Positions 1 through 7,794 are shown, numbered from the stretch's first letter. The stretch: DNA of 47,205 bases from Bacteroidales bacterium UBA1754 (GCA_002315615.1 DCHK01000020.1:1-47205), one strand, 5' to 3'. Notes: generated from the letters alone by a model not told the origin. Numbers and translations: made by a program.

Positions 1-42
1 GAAGATGTTGCTAAAGGGGCACGCATTTCGCAAAAGAAGTAA
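1..42 (+). CDS. C-terminal end of an unidentified protein (partial)
   Basis: An open frame enters from the left edge and ends at a TAA at 40-42, giving the 13-residue tail EDVAKGARISQKK. The lysine-rich ending looks like a normal protein C-terminus, and the DNA after the stop becomes AT-rich and non-coding. It is too short to identify a family. It could also be chance reading through, so confidence is modest. Confidence 0.4.
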   Translation, partial: EDVAKGARISQKK

Positions 43-160
43 AGGGAAAGACTTAGAGATAAATCATATTTATAATTTCATTAACAGATTTACATATAAG
101 AAATAACATTTAATTAACATATTAATCATAGCGTTTGCTATTTGTTCGAGTAAACTGAAA

Positions 161-293
161 CGTAGGAAATTTCAAATACATACCGAGAACAGATTGTGGA
201 TGTTCACAATGTGGGCATTCTTGTCTGTATGTATCGGTTTCCTACGACCGCAGTTTTGGGCAAGTTTGCCCACATTCTGTGTTCGTAGGGAAC
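161..293. repeat. Nested, mutually exclusive palindromes upstream of the R-M genes
   Basis: CGTAGGAAA (161-169) is the exact reverse complement of TTTCCTACG (238-246). Inside that pair, ATACATAC (176-183) matches GTATGTAT (227-234), and ATTGTG (193-198) matches CACAAT (205-210). The same 238-246 arm also pairs with a second partner: GTTTCCTACGA (237-247) with TCGTAGGGAAC (283-293), one G-U pair. Within that second fold, CGCAG (249-253) pairs with CTGTG (277-281), and TGGGCAA (257-263) with TTGCCCA (266-272) around a 2-base loop. The two folds cannot form together. The block ends 24 bp before the methyltransferase start. It could be a regulatory leader, a dispersed palindromic repeat, or an island boundary. 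Confidence 0.8.
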
Positions 294-317
294 AAGTGAC
301 AGACGCAGAAAAGTCAA

Positions 318-1406
318 ATGCGTATGGTACAAATTCCACAAGACATTGTTTTGCAAGGGGATTCGATAGAAATACTATCTTCCTTGCCAGAAAAGTCAAT
401 CGATTTAATTTTTGCAGATCCTCCGTATAACATGCAAACAGAGGGTGAATTGCTAAGAACCAATGGAACTGCATTTGACGGAGTGACAGACCATTGGGAC
501 AAATTCGATTCTCTCGCAGATTATGACAATTTCTGCAAGAAATGGCTATCCGAGTGTAAGCGAATACTTAAAGATGATGGATCCATCTGGGTTATTGGTT
601 CTTTTCAAAACATCTATAGGTTGGGATACATTATGCAAGATCTTGGTTTTTGGATTCTTAATGATGTAATCTGGTCTAAACCGAATGCTGTCCCGAATTT
701 TAGTGGCACAAGGTTTCAAAATTCACACGAAACTTTAATTTGGTGTTCTAAAAAGAAAGGTAGTAAGTATTGTTTTAACTACAAAACGATGAAACATCTC
801 AACGGAGACAAACAAATGAAAAGTGTTTGGGATATAAGCATTTGTATTGGGAATGAACGACTTAAAGGTGAAGATGGTAAGAAGGTTCATTCGACACAAA
901 AGCCAGAGCATTTACTTTATAATATCATTATTTCTTCATCATCTAAAGGAGATTTGGTTTTAGACCCTTTCTTTGGAACAGGGACAACTGGAGCTGTCGC
1001 AAAAAGATTAGGTCGCCATTACATTGGTATTGAGAGAGAAATAAAATACATAAAAGCTGCAGAAAAACGTATAGCCAATATTCAAACAGAAACTTCTGAC
1101 TTATCAGAAAATGCTTTTGATGTAAAACCTCCAAAATTTTCAATAAGGGAACTTATTTCATTAGGATTCCTTTCCGTTAATCAGAAATTATTCAGCAAAG
1201 ACAAAAAACACTATGCCATCATTTGTGAAAACGGATATGTTAAAGATGAGGAGAATTCAATATTGTCCATACATAAAATGTCCGCTAAGTTTCTAAATCG
1301 ATCAAACAATAATGGATGGGATTATTTTTGGTGCGAATATCAAGGTAATTTTGTATCAATTGACTCTTTAAGATACTTGGCAAAGGAGAAAGGAGGCAAC
1401 TTATGA
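318..1406 (+). CDS. hinfIM: HinfI-type adenine-N6 DNA methyltransferase (GANTC)
   Basis: This 362-aa protein is an N6-adenine methyltransferase that would methylate GANTC and protect it from the nuclease encoded next. The catalytic DPPY (residues 34-37) comes first and the AdoMet-binding segment LDPFFGTGTTGAVA (about 215-227) near the C-terminus, which is the beta-class order. The C-terminal part (about 274-360) has the look of a RAMA domain. As I remember M.HinfI, the match is close along the whole length, including MQTEGxLLRTNG near the N-terminus and SIHKMSAKxLN plus NNNGWDYF near the C-terminus, so GANTC is the likely target; this is from memory and not aligned. The ATG at 318 is followed by another at 324, and either could be used. 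The stop overlaps the next gene by 4 bp. Codon use (many AGA/AGG) differs from the flanking housekeeping genes, consistent with transfer. Confidence 0.92.
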   Translation: MRMVQIPQDIVLQGDSIEILSSLPEKSIDLIFADPPYNMQTEGELLRTNGTAFDGVTDHWDKFDSLADYDNFCKKWLSECKRILKDDGSIWVIGSFQNIYRLGYIMQDLGFWILNDVIWSKPNAVPNFSGTRFQNSHETLIWCSKKKGSKYCFNYKTMKHLNGDKQMKSVWDISICIGNERLKGEDGKKVHSTQKPEHLLYNIIISSSSKGDLVLDPFFGTGTTGAVAKRLGRHYIGIEREIKYIKAAEKRIANIQTETSDLSENAFDVKPPKFSIRELISLGFLSVNQKLFSKDKKHYAIICENGYVKDEENSILSIHKMSAKFLNRSNNNGWDYFWCEYQGNFVSIDSLRYLAKEKGGNL

Positions 1407-2380
1407 TTCTTGATTATTCATACTTCCAAAAAAGCCTAAATAATAAGTTGTTTGAGGAAAGCTATAGCGATTTGATAAAAAAAATCGCAGAGAATCCAGA
1501 CCGATTTATTGGCATATTCAGACCAACAAAACCCAAGACAAAATTGATCCAAAATATTACACAATCGCATGAAATTCGTTTTGGAGATGCATTGGAATAT
1601 ATTTTTGAGCGTTATTTTGAAGCTGAAAAATTCACCCTGTTAACAAAACGTTTCAAATACGACAAAGATAAAGAATTAAGTATTGACCAATTATTTTCCA
1701 AAGGAAACACTATCTACATGATTGAGCAAAAAGTGCGTGATGACCATGATAGTACTAAAAAAGTTGGTCAATTTGGAAATTTTGAGGTAAAATATTATGC
1801 TTTAACAAATATATATCCAAGTAAAGAAATTATTCCGATCATGTGGTTTATAGATGATTCACTTGTTAAAAATAAAAAATACTATCAAGAACAAATGAAT
1901 CGAATGGGAGTTGATTATCAATGTACACCTTATTTGTTTTATGGAGAACAAATGTTTGATGGATATGGAGGTATTAAGGATTTTAGAAAAGAAATATGGC
2001 AAGAAACTATAGAATACCTTGAAAAATGGAAAGAGACATTACCTGATATGCCTGAAATAAACTTTGATTTACATGCAGAAGATGTATTTGATGAGATTAA
2101 GAATTTAGCACCTAAAATTTACAGAAATCTATTTGAAAACAAAGATATTATTGATCAAATCTTCCCTATTTTATTTCCTCAAAAGAAAGTTTTAAATATG
2201 TTATTAAAATATTTTAACAATAACTATAAACCTATATATTATACCCTGAGTAAACGATTAGAAGAAATAATTGGCGAAAATCAATTGACAAAAGATTATA
2301 TCAATAATAAAAAAACTGCCACAGAGCCTGCAGTAAACTTTGAGACGTCAACACAATTACCTTGCGCAGCAGAGTTGTAG
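1403..2380 (+). CDS. hinfIR: HinfI-type type II restriction endonuclease
   Basis: This 325-aa protein is the likely restriction partner of the upstream methyltransferase and would cut unmethylated GANTC. A PD-(D/E)XK core is visible: D95 in LSIDQLF and the E108-Q-K110 triad in YMIEQKVRDDHDSTKK, followed by a conserved-looking GQFGNFEVK segment. Its identity as HinfI-like rests mainly on the pairing with a clear M.HinfI homologue and on partial recall of the family. The start is set by ATGA overlap (1403-1406) with the methyltransferase stop and by AGGAGG at 1391-1396, a near-perfect Shine-Dalgarno sequence 6 bases upstream, unusual in this phylum. The last 20 or so residues, after NNKK, read differently from the rest and may be a variable tail. 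No control (C) protein gene is present. Confidence 0.85.
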   Translation: MILDYSYFQKSLNNKLFEESYSDLIKKIAENPDRFIGIFRPTKPKTKLIQNITQSHEIRFGDALEYIFERYFEAEKFTLLTKRFKYDKDKELSIDQLFSKGNTIYMIEQKVRDDHDSTKKVGQFGNFEVKYYALTNIYPSKEIIPIMWFIDDSLVKNKKYYQEQMNRMGVDYQCTPYLFYGEQMFDGYGGIKDFRKEIWQETIEYLEKWKETLPDMPEINFDLHAEDVFDEIKNLAPKIYRNLFENKDIIDQIFPILFPQKKVLNMLLKYFNNNYKPIYYTLSKRLEEIIGENQLTKDYINNKKTATEPAVNFETSTQLPCAAEL

Positions 2381-2384
2381 TTGT

Positions 2385-2392
2385 TAACTTTG
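2385..2392 (+). promoter_or_regulatory. Orphan TAACTTTG promoter-like element facing an antisense gene
   Basis: TAACTTTG fits the Bacteroidota -7 consensus TAnnTTTG and lies 4 bp after the endonuclease stop. Downstream on this strand there is only the 3' end of the oppositely oriented AAA ATPase gene. It may be a chance match, the relic of a displaced gene, or the start of an antisense transcript. Confidence 0.35.
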
Positions 2393-2398
2393 CCAATT

Positions 2399-3535
2399 TT
2401 ATTCGATGAAATCTAAGAAATTGTCTCTATTTACGATATTGAAAGTTGCATCGGGATATGCTTCGGCAAACGCTTTGGGAGCCTTAGGATTTTTCTTTCC
2501 CGATTTCATTTCGAATGCCACAAGTTGTGCGTTTTCTGCCTCTATCAAGTCAATTTCTTGCTGGTCGTAAGTACGCCAAAAATATAGATTTCTATTGCTC
2601 AAGCAGTTGTGTTTCAATTTCATTCGCTCGCTGATAATGAAATTCTCCCACAATGCGCCTTGCTCTATGCTTGATCGCTCGCTAAACGGACGGAAATCGT
2701 TGATTACTGCATTACGTATTCCTGTATCTTGAAAATACCATTTAGAAGATTTGGTTATTTCCTTGCGTAAGTTTTTAGAATACCCACCAATACTATACAG
2801 CACAAAAACCTTTTGTAAGAGGTCAAGATAACGATCTACGGTATTTCTACTCAGAGCAAGTTGTTTGCCGAGTTCATCAATGGAAACTTCGCTGCCTACC
2901 TGATAGGCAATGAGGCGCAATAAATCGTGTAGTTTTTGTGCATTTTTTACCCCGTCAATTGCCAATATGTCCTTCAACAAATAGGAATCAACAATATCCG
3001 TCAAATAACGAGCTTGCTCAGCGGCAGACTCTATACTTGTTAATTCGGGGTAACAGCCATAAACTAAATGTTTATCAATATTCGTGATGGTTTCGTAAAC
3101 TGTTTGCTGTTTACTCAACTCTGCAATAGATAATGGCGTCAGCATAAATCGAGTACAACGTCCCACTAATGGTTCTCCCGCCTGATTTTGCAAGTCGAAC
3201 GATGAAGAACCTGTAGCAATGATTGCCAAATTAGGTACTTCATCTACCATCAATTTAAGTTTCATACCAATATCAGGTATATGTTGTGCCTCATCTATCG
3301 CCAACAATTCTATGCCAGAAAATAATCTTCTGTAGTTACTAATAGATTTATCGGCAATCATACGTATGGTATCGGCACTTTCACCGTTCAACAGTAATTT
3401 TTTCCCCGTATATTCATCAAGAATTTCGTGCAACAGCAACGTTTTTCCAACTCGGCGTGCTCCATAAATAAGCATCACTTTTTGTGGCTTTATTCTGTCA
3501 ACTATCTGTTGTTTTAGTGCTCTTTCTATTGCCAT
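2399..3535 (-). CDS. AAA family ATPase with DUF4143 domain
   Basis: This is a 378-aa protein of the AAA_14/DUF4143 family, common and often multicopy in Bacteroidota, with no settled function. The Walker A motif GARRVGKT is at residues 25-32 and the Walker B LLAIDEA at about 77-83. The middle holds a winged-helix-like segment (DELGKQLALSRNTVDRYLDLL), and the C-terminal part has the YFWRTYDQQEIDLIE and FEMKSG motifs resembling a PD-(D/E)XK-like fold. The frame opens at 3565, but the start is placed at the ATG at 3535, beginning MAIERALKQQ, because a TACATTTG promoter element lies at 3563-3570 inside the longer frame. The product may be an NTPase linked to DNA or toxin-antitoxin-like functions; that is inference. 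Confidence 0.88.
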   Translation of the reverse strand: MAIERALKQQIVDRIKPQKVMLIYGARRVGKTLLLHEILDEYTGKKLLLNGESADTIRMIADKSISNYRRLFSGIELLAIDEAQHIPDIGMKLKLMVDEVPNLAIIATGSSSFDLQNQAGEPLVGRCTRFMLTPLSIAELSKQQTVYETITNIDKHLVYGCYPELTSIESAAEQARYLTDIVDSYLLKDILAIDGVKNAQKLHDLLRLIAYQVGSEVSIDELGKQLALSRNTVDRYLDLLQKVFVLYSIGGYSKNLRKEITKSSKWYFQDTGIRNAVINDFRPFSERSSIEQGALWENFIISERMKLKHNCLSNRNLYFWRTYDQQEIDLIEAENAQLVAFEMKSGKKNPKAPKAFAEAYPDATFNIVNRDNFLDFIE

Positions 3536-3562
3536 AATCGTTATTTTATTGTATATCAGTTG

Positions 3563-3570
3563 CAAATGTA
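3563..3570 (-). promoter_or_regulatory. -7 promoter element of the AAA ATPase gene
   Basis: On the minus strand this reads TACATTTG, matching TAnnTTTG, 27 bp before the chosen start at 3535. Confidence 0.6.
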
Positions 3571-3601
3571 TAGTTTTTTATTTTACAAACAAACAAAAAA
3601 C

Positions 3602-3690
3602 CTAAATTCCTTCAGTTGCACTGAAAGAATTTACCTAAATTCATTCAGTTGTGTTGAACGAATTTGGCTAAATTACTTCAGTTGAGTGTA
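3602..3690. repeat. 33-bp tandem repeat with internal palindromes (about 2.6 copies)
   Basis: Three units starting CTAAATT recur at a 33-bp period (AAATT at 3604, 3637 and 3670). The first two units are each a palindrome of the form AAATTC-N-TTCA, a 7-base spacer, TGAA-N-GAATTT (3604-3632 and 3637-3665). The bases at the N positions differ between units while the arms are kept. The third unit keeps only the left half. The block sits between the divergent AAA ATPase and apbE genes. This looks like an array of protein-binding sites. Confidence 0.8.
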
Positions 3691-3743
3691 CGCAATAATA
3701 GAAAAATCAGATAAAAATTGGATTGCTTTGAGTTATTGCGTAC
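3688..3743. promoter_or_regulatory. 11-bp inverted repeat overlapping the apbE promoter
   Basis: GTACGCAATAA at 3688-3698 is the perfect reverse complement of TTATTGCGTAC at 3733-3743, separated by 34 bp. The right arm overlaps TACTTTTA (3741-3748), a possible -7 element for apbE, which starts at 3769. It may be an operator or the ends of a small palindromic element. Confidence 0.6.
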
Positions 3744-3768
3744 TTTTATGTCAAATTAAAGATTTTCA

Positions 3769-4767
3769 ATGAAAAAGGCAATTGTATTTTTATTCGTGCT
3801 GGTTCCTATATTATCGGCGTGTACAAGCAAAAAGAAATATCACTTTGACGAGGGCGAGATATTTCACACCTATTATCACATTAAATATGAGGCAGAACAG
3901 AATTTGTCCGACGCAATTATGTCTGAATTCAACAAATTCAATGCTTCGCTCAATCCTTTTCAAGAAAATTCTGTCATTTACAATGTGAATAATAACATTG
4001 ATGTTGAGGTGGATTCTTTTTTCACTCAAGTTTTTACTCGAAGTGAAGAAATCGCCCATTTCACCGAAGGAATGTTCGATATTACTTGTGCTCCGCTTGT
4101 CAATCTTTGGGGCTTTGGATTTGAAAATCTTGGCAAGGTTGATAGTGCCACCGTCGATAGTCTGTGCAAATTTGTTGGTTATCAAAAAGTTCGACTTGCA
4201 GGCGACCGCATTCAAAAAGACGACCCACGATTGAAACTAAATATGTCTGCCATAGCAAAGGGTTATGCAGTGGATGTAATTTGCCGTTTGCTCGAACGCA
4301 ATGGCGTTGAAAATTATATGTGCGAAATTGGTGGAGAAGTTCGCACAAAGGGCGTAAATCCGCAAGGCGAAGTTTGGATGATTGGTATCAATAAACCTAT
4401 TGATGATAGCACGGGTACTGTTTCTGAACTTCAGGCAAAACTCCCACTCGAAAATATGGCGATGGCAACGTCGGGCAATTATCGTAACTTCTATTATGGT
4501 GAAAATGGTAAAAAATACGCGCACACCATCAATCCCAAAACTGGATATCCTGCCGAGCAAAACATTTTGAGCGCCACCGTAATCGCTCCAGATTGTATGA
4601 CTGCCGATGCTCTTGCTACCGCATTTATGACAATGGGAACGGAACAAACAAAGCCCTTGCTCAATAAGTTGCCAAATGTTATGGCATACCTAATTTATAC
4701 CGATGAAATGGGGAATATTTCGGAATTTGTAAGTGATGATTTGAAAGAAATAATCATCGAAAAATAG
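3769..4767 (+). CDS. apbE: FAD:protein FMN transferase, ApbE lipoprotein
   Basis: This 332-aa lipoprotein is an ApbE-type flavin transferase, which uses FAD to attach FMN covalently to a Thr/Ser of flavoproteins such as Nqr/Rnf subunits, on the outer face of the inner membrane. The lipobox is LSAC with Cys18. Family motifs in order are DVTC-like FDITCAPLVNLWGFG, LNMSAIAKGYAVD, EIGGEVRTKG, ATSGNYRNFY, HTINPKTGYP, and the Mg-site region DCMTADALATAFMTMG. The length fits the family. No nqr or rnf gene is in the window, so the target is elsewhere. Its stop (4765-4767) directly abuts the stop of the convergent pnuT gene. Confidence 0.95.
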   Translation: MKKAIVFLFVLVPILSACTSKKKYHFDEGEIFHTYYHIKYEAEQNLSDAIMSEFNKFNASLNPFQENSVIYNVNNNIDVEVDSFFTQVFTRSEEIAHFTEGMFDITCAPLVNLWGFGFENLGKVDSATVDSLCKFVGYQKVRLAGDRIQKDDPRLKLNMSAIAKGYAVDVICRLLERNGVENYMCEIGGEVRTKGVNPQGEVWMIGINKPIDDSTGTVSELQAKLPLENMAMATSGNYRNFYYGENGKKYAHTINPKTGYPAEQNILSATVIAPDCMTADALATAFMTMGTEQTKPLLNKLPNVMAYLIYTDEMGNISEFVSDDLKEIIIEK

Positions 4768-5319
4768 TTAAATTTCCTTCAACCATTTTCTGTAACCTAC
4801 AACTGCCAAAATGCTATATAGCGCATAAAGCGTAGCGGTAATGGGAATGCCTTTGTAAATGTACAAACCCACCGTAACGACATCTATCACCAACCAAACG
4901 AGCCATTGTTCCACAAATTTTTGTGCCAACATCCACATTGCTATGATGCTTAATGCGGTAGTAAAACTATCGGCAAAAGGGACTGTACTATTTGTAAATG
5001 TTATGAGCAACCAATAAATAATTACGTGCAAAATTGCATAGATAGGAATTAACAAAATGGCACATTTCATCGGTGTTTTTTGTATGTTTACGGTTTTGCC
5101 ATCAGACTTTTTGTTTTTCCAAACTATCCACCCATAAAGACCTGCCAAAACATAGTATCCGTTCATTGCGCAATCGGCATAAAGACCTGATTTATAATAC
5201 AACACGCCGTGTACAATGGGCATAATAAGTCCAACCAACCACAACCAAATGTTTGCCTTGTACTCCAAATACAAATAAAGCAAACCTAAAACAACACCGA
5301 TTATTTGAAGAAGAAGCAT
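4768..5319 (-). CDS. pnuT: PnuC-family permease, probable thiamine transporter PnuT
   Basis: This 183-aa integral membrane protein has about seven hydrophobic segments and the PnuC-family features YLEYKANIWLWLVGL near the N-terminus and GLYGWIVWKNKK in the middle. PnuC carries nicotinamide riboside, while the PnuT branch carries thiamine. PnuT is preferred because the gene follows a TonB-dependent receptor (57 bp gap) in a unit headed by a TPP riboswitch, an arrangement known for thiamine uptake in Bacteroidota. It would move thiamine across the inner membrane. No thiamine pyrophosphokinase gene (tnr3/thiN) follows here. Substrate is inferred from context and not from the protein sequence itself. 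Confidence 0.9.
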   Translation of the reverse strand: MLLLQIIGVVLGLLYLYLEYKANIWLWLVGLIMPIVHGVLYYKSGLYADCAMNGYYVLAGLYGWIVWKNKKSDGKTVNIQKTPMKCAILLIPIYAILHVIIYWLLITFTNSTVPFADSFTTALSIIAMWMLAQKFVEQWLVWLVIDVVTVGLYIYKGIPITATLYALYSILAVVGYRKWLKEI

Positions 5320-5376
5320 AATAATTAGTCAATTAGTAAATGTGAAAATTAGCAAATTATGATTACACGAAATGTC

Positions 5377-7587
5377 TTAAAAATTTATTGTTACATTACT
5401 CAAAGCATAGATACCCGCTTGCGGAAACCAATAGATTTCATCGTATCTTTTGCCACTTTTAATGTACGAACTTGCAAAGGCATTACTGCAATATTTAGTG
5501 TTGAAAATATTGTTTACACTCACACCAAAACGAATTTTACTTTCCGATTTTAAATTGAGCGTGTAAGAAAGTTCTATCTGCGAAATGCAATAATTTGGCA
5601 TTTTCAAATTTTCGTTACTACTGTTTGTAATGTATTGTTCACCAACATATTGAGTACGCCAAATGCCACAAAATCCGTGTGTGTGGAAATTGGCATACGC
5701 TTGCCACAATAATGACGGCGAATAAGACAAATCTGCATTCCCAATGAAAATTTCATCTGTAAGGTACGTATCTTCGTTATACACTTGTTCGGTATAATCA
5801 AGTACGCGATTTTGACTTAATGTAATATTTCCGCCAACCGAAAGCCACTTAAGCGGACGCACTTCTGTTTGCAGTTCCGCACCACGACGAAAACTTTTGT
5901 CAACATTGCAATAAAGTGCTTCGTAAGTGTCAGGGTTTTGTGCTCCCGTGAGTATAAGTTGGTCTTTGTACCACATATAATACAAATTTGCACCAAGCGA
6001 AACGTGTTCATTTCTAAGTTTATAGCCCATTTCAAAATCGAGCATACGTTCAGGCAATGGTTCTTCGCCTTCTACCGCATTCACAAAATCTTTGCGTGTA
6101 GGTTCGTTATTTGCGTAAGCAAGAGATGCATAAACATCGTTATGAACATTTATCTGCCAATTAAAACCAATTTTAGGATTCAAAAAATTAAATTTTTCAT
6201 TGAAAGAAAGTTGTTGCATTTTTTCTGTTGCATAATTATAAACATCGTCTTCGCCAAAAATACGCTGATTTACGAAACGATACTGCAAATCGGCACTTAC
6301 AAAGAATTTTTTCACCACTTTCAAATTCATTTTCGCAAACGCACTGCCCTCGTGTTTGTACGAATTATTGCGATAATACTCGAAATTTTCATAAAAATTA
6401 ACGGCATCTTTCACTGCAATTACATCGCCAAAATGCTCGCTTCCATAACTATTCCAAGACAAACCCAAGTTGAGCGACAAGTTTTTTGTGTTGTACGAAG
6501 CACTCGAAATCACTCCACCAAAATGACTTAACATAGATTTCTGTCGTTCCAAATTACTTTTTTTCAATGCGTTACCATCTTTGTCGATAAGTCCAGAAAT
6601 CATATAAGTGTAAAGAGATTTGTTGTTTTTATACTGATTGTAATAACCATTTCCGTAGGTATAATGCAGAGTTGTAGTCATTTCCCATTCGTCAGAAAGA
6701 CGATTGCTCATCGAAAGATGATTATTTATTTGCAAATAATGGTCTTTTTGGTCGTCATAAAATCCTACTACATTTCCATCCTTATCTTGAATCTCGCCAC
6801 AAGGATTGTATCTGCGATTTTTCGCCATTTCATCGGAAGAAATTCCATCCCAAGCATTGTAAGTGCTTTCTGTTCCACCAAACGATAGCAGAGTTAACTT
6901 TGTGTTGCCAGAATGGTATTTCGTTTGCAACATATACGAACCCATATCGGCTGTTGCACGCTCCATATAACCATCGGAATAGATGTGAGACAAACGACCA
7001 TCAATAGTCCAATGGTTTTTCAGCAACCCCGACGAAAGTCCAACCGACTCTTTGTTTGTATTGAACGAACCATACGAAAGACTTGCATTACCACCAAATT
7101 TAATAGGCGAACTAATAGAATTGATATGAATGGCACCACCAAAAGCACCACTTCCAACGGTAGAAGTTCCCACACCGCGTTGCACTTGTATTTCGTCTGA
7201 TGAAGAAATAAGGTCGGGCGTATCTACCCAGTACATTTTATGACTATCAGATTCGTTCATCGGAACGCCATTCATCGTTACACTTATACGAGTGCCATCA
7301 TAGCCACGCAAACGCAAATCGGTATAACCAATGCCTGCACCAGCATCTGATGTTGCCACTACAGAAGGAGTAGTTTGCAAAAGATACGGAACATCTTGCC
7401 CGTCACTTTTTTCTTGTAAATCTTCTAATGACAAATTGGTGTAAGCCAAAGGCGTATGGTAAGTAGCACGATTGGCATTCACCTCGACCTCCGACAGTTG
7501 ATAAACAGAAACGACTTCGTCTTCTTGTGCCGTAATTCCTTGTGATGCAACAAACAACATCAAGGTTGCAAAAATCTCTTTTTTCAT
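5377..7587 (-). CDS. TonB-dependent outer membrane receptor, probable thiamine receptor
   Basis: This 736-aa protein is a TonB-dependent receptor. It has a signal peptide (MKKEIFATLMLFVASQGITA), then a plug domain with LRLRGYDGTRISVTMNGVPMN and VQRGVGTSTVGSGAFGGAI, then a beta-barrel ending in Phe (NVTINF), as usual for outer-membrane barrels. There is no SusD partner and no carboxypeptidase-like N-terminal extension, so it is a classic vitamin or metal type receptor. The TPP riboswitch in its leader and the PnuT-like permease downstream indicate thiamine or a thiamine phosphate as ligand. Start at 7587 is fixed by the signal peptide and the position of the riboswitch. Confidence 0.93.
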   Translation of the reverse strand: MKKEIFATLMLFVASQGITAQEDEVVSVYQLSEVEVNANRATYHTPLAYTNLSLEDLQEKSDGQDVPYLLQTTPSVVATSDAGAGIGYTDLRLRGYDGTRISVTMNGVPMNESDSHKMYWVDTPDLISSSDEIQVQRGVGTSTVGSGAFGGAIHINSISSPIKFGGNASLSYGSFNTNKESVGLSSGLLKNHWTIDGRLSHIYSDGYMERATADMGSYMLQTKYHSGNTKLTLLSFGGTESTYNAWDGISSDEMAKNRRYNPCGEIQDKDGNVVGFYDDQKDHYLQINNHLSMSNRLSDEWEMTTTLHYTYGNGYYNQYKNNKSLYTYMISGLIDKDGNALKKSNLERQKSMLSHFGGVISSASYNTKNLSLNLGLSWNSYGSEHFGDVIAVKDAVNFYENFEYYRNNSYKHEGSAFAKMNLKVVKKFFVSADLQYRFVNQRIFGEDDVYNYATEKMQQLSFNEKFNFLNPKIGFNWQINVHNDVYASLAYANNEPTRKDFVNAVEGEEPLPERMLDFEMGYKLRNEHVSLGANLYYMWYKDQLILTGAQNPDTYEALYCNVDKSFRRGAELQTEVRPLKWLSVGGNITLSQNRVLDYTEQVYNEDTYLTDEIFIGNADLSYSPSLLWQAYANFHTHGFCGIWRTQYVGEQYITNSSNENLKMPNYCISQIELSYTLNLKSESKIRFGVSVNNIFNTKYCSNAFASSYIKSGKRYDEIYWFPQAGIYALSNVTINF

Positions 7588-7602
7588 ACTTTTGTTTTTT
7601 TA

Positions 7603-7622
7603 TGGGCATAAAAAAACGCCCA
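7603..7622 (-). promoter_or_regulatory. Hairpin between riboswitch and receptor start codon
   Basis: TGGGC (7603-7607) and GCCCA (7618-7622) flank a 10-base A/T-rich loop, ending 15 bp before the ATG. There is no U-tract after it on the minus strand, so it does not look like a terminator. It could be the expression platform that controls ribosome access; this is inference. Confidence 0.45.
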
Positions 7623-7648
7623 ATTGTTATACAAAAGGGTGTCATCTC

Positions 7649-7722
7649 AATTCCCGGTGTCAGCATTATCCGTATCCGGTTCAATGGGTATAATCTCAGC
7701 CATAAAGTAGGCACCCCGTTAT
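7649..7722 (-). ncRNA. TPP riboswitch (THI element)
   Basis: Read on the minus strand, the element contains the THI-box blocks in the right order: GGGGTGCC, GGCTGAGA, ACCC, TTGAACC, GGATAATGC and a terminal GGGAA. The CTGAGA and GGATAATGC blocks are the pyrimidine- and pyrophosphate-sensing parts of TPP aptamers. It lies between a minus-strand promoter (7732-7739) and the receptor gene, and would shut off receptor and PnuT expression when TPP is abundant. Confidence 0.95.
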
Positions 7723-7731
7723 TTTTCGTTG

Positions 7732-7739
7732 CAAAATTA
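7732..7739 (-). promoter_or_regulatory. -7 promoter element of the TPP-regulated operon
   Basis: The minus strand reads TAATTTTG, matching TAnnTTTG, placed so that transcription would begin just before the riboswitch aptamer. Confidence 0.65.
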
Positions 7740-7786
7740 TTATTTTTTTCGCAACTTTTATACTCTTCTTGGTATTTTATTTTCAA

Positions 7787-7794
7787 TAATTTTG
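7787..7794 (+). promoter_or_regulatory. -7 promoter element of thiL
   Basis: TAATTTTG on the plus strand lies 33 bp before the thiL start and is divergent from the riboswitch promoter about 50 bp away. Confidence 0.6.

Noticed and set aside
194..430. Short plus-strand frame through the nested palindromes
   Set aside because: It overlaps the methyltransferase start in another frame and runs through inverted repeats; the translation has no sensible composition.
7603..7622. Terminator of the TPP riboswitch
   Set aside because: The hairpin is followed by A residues rather than U on the minus strand, so I call it a possible translational control hairpin.
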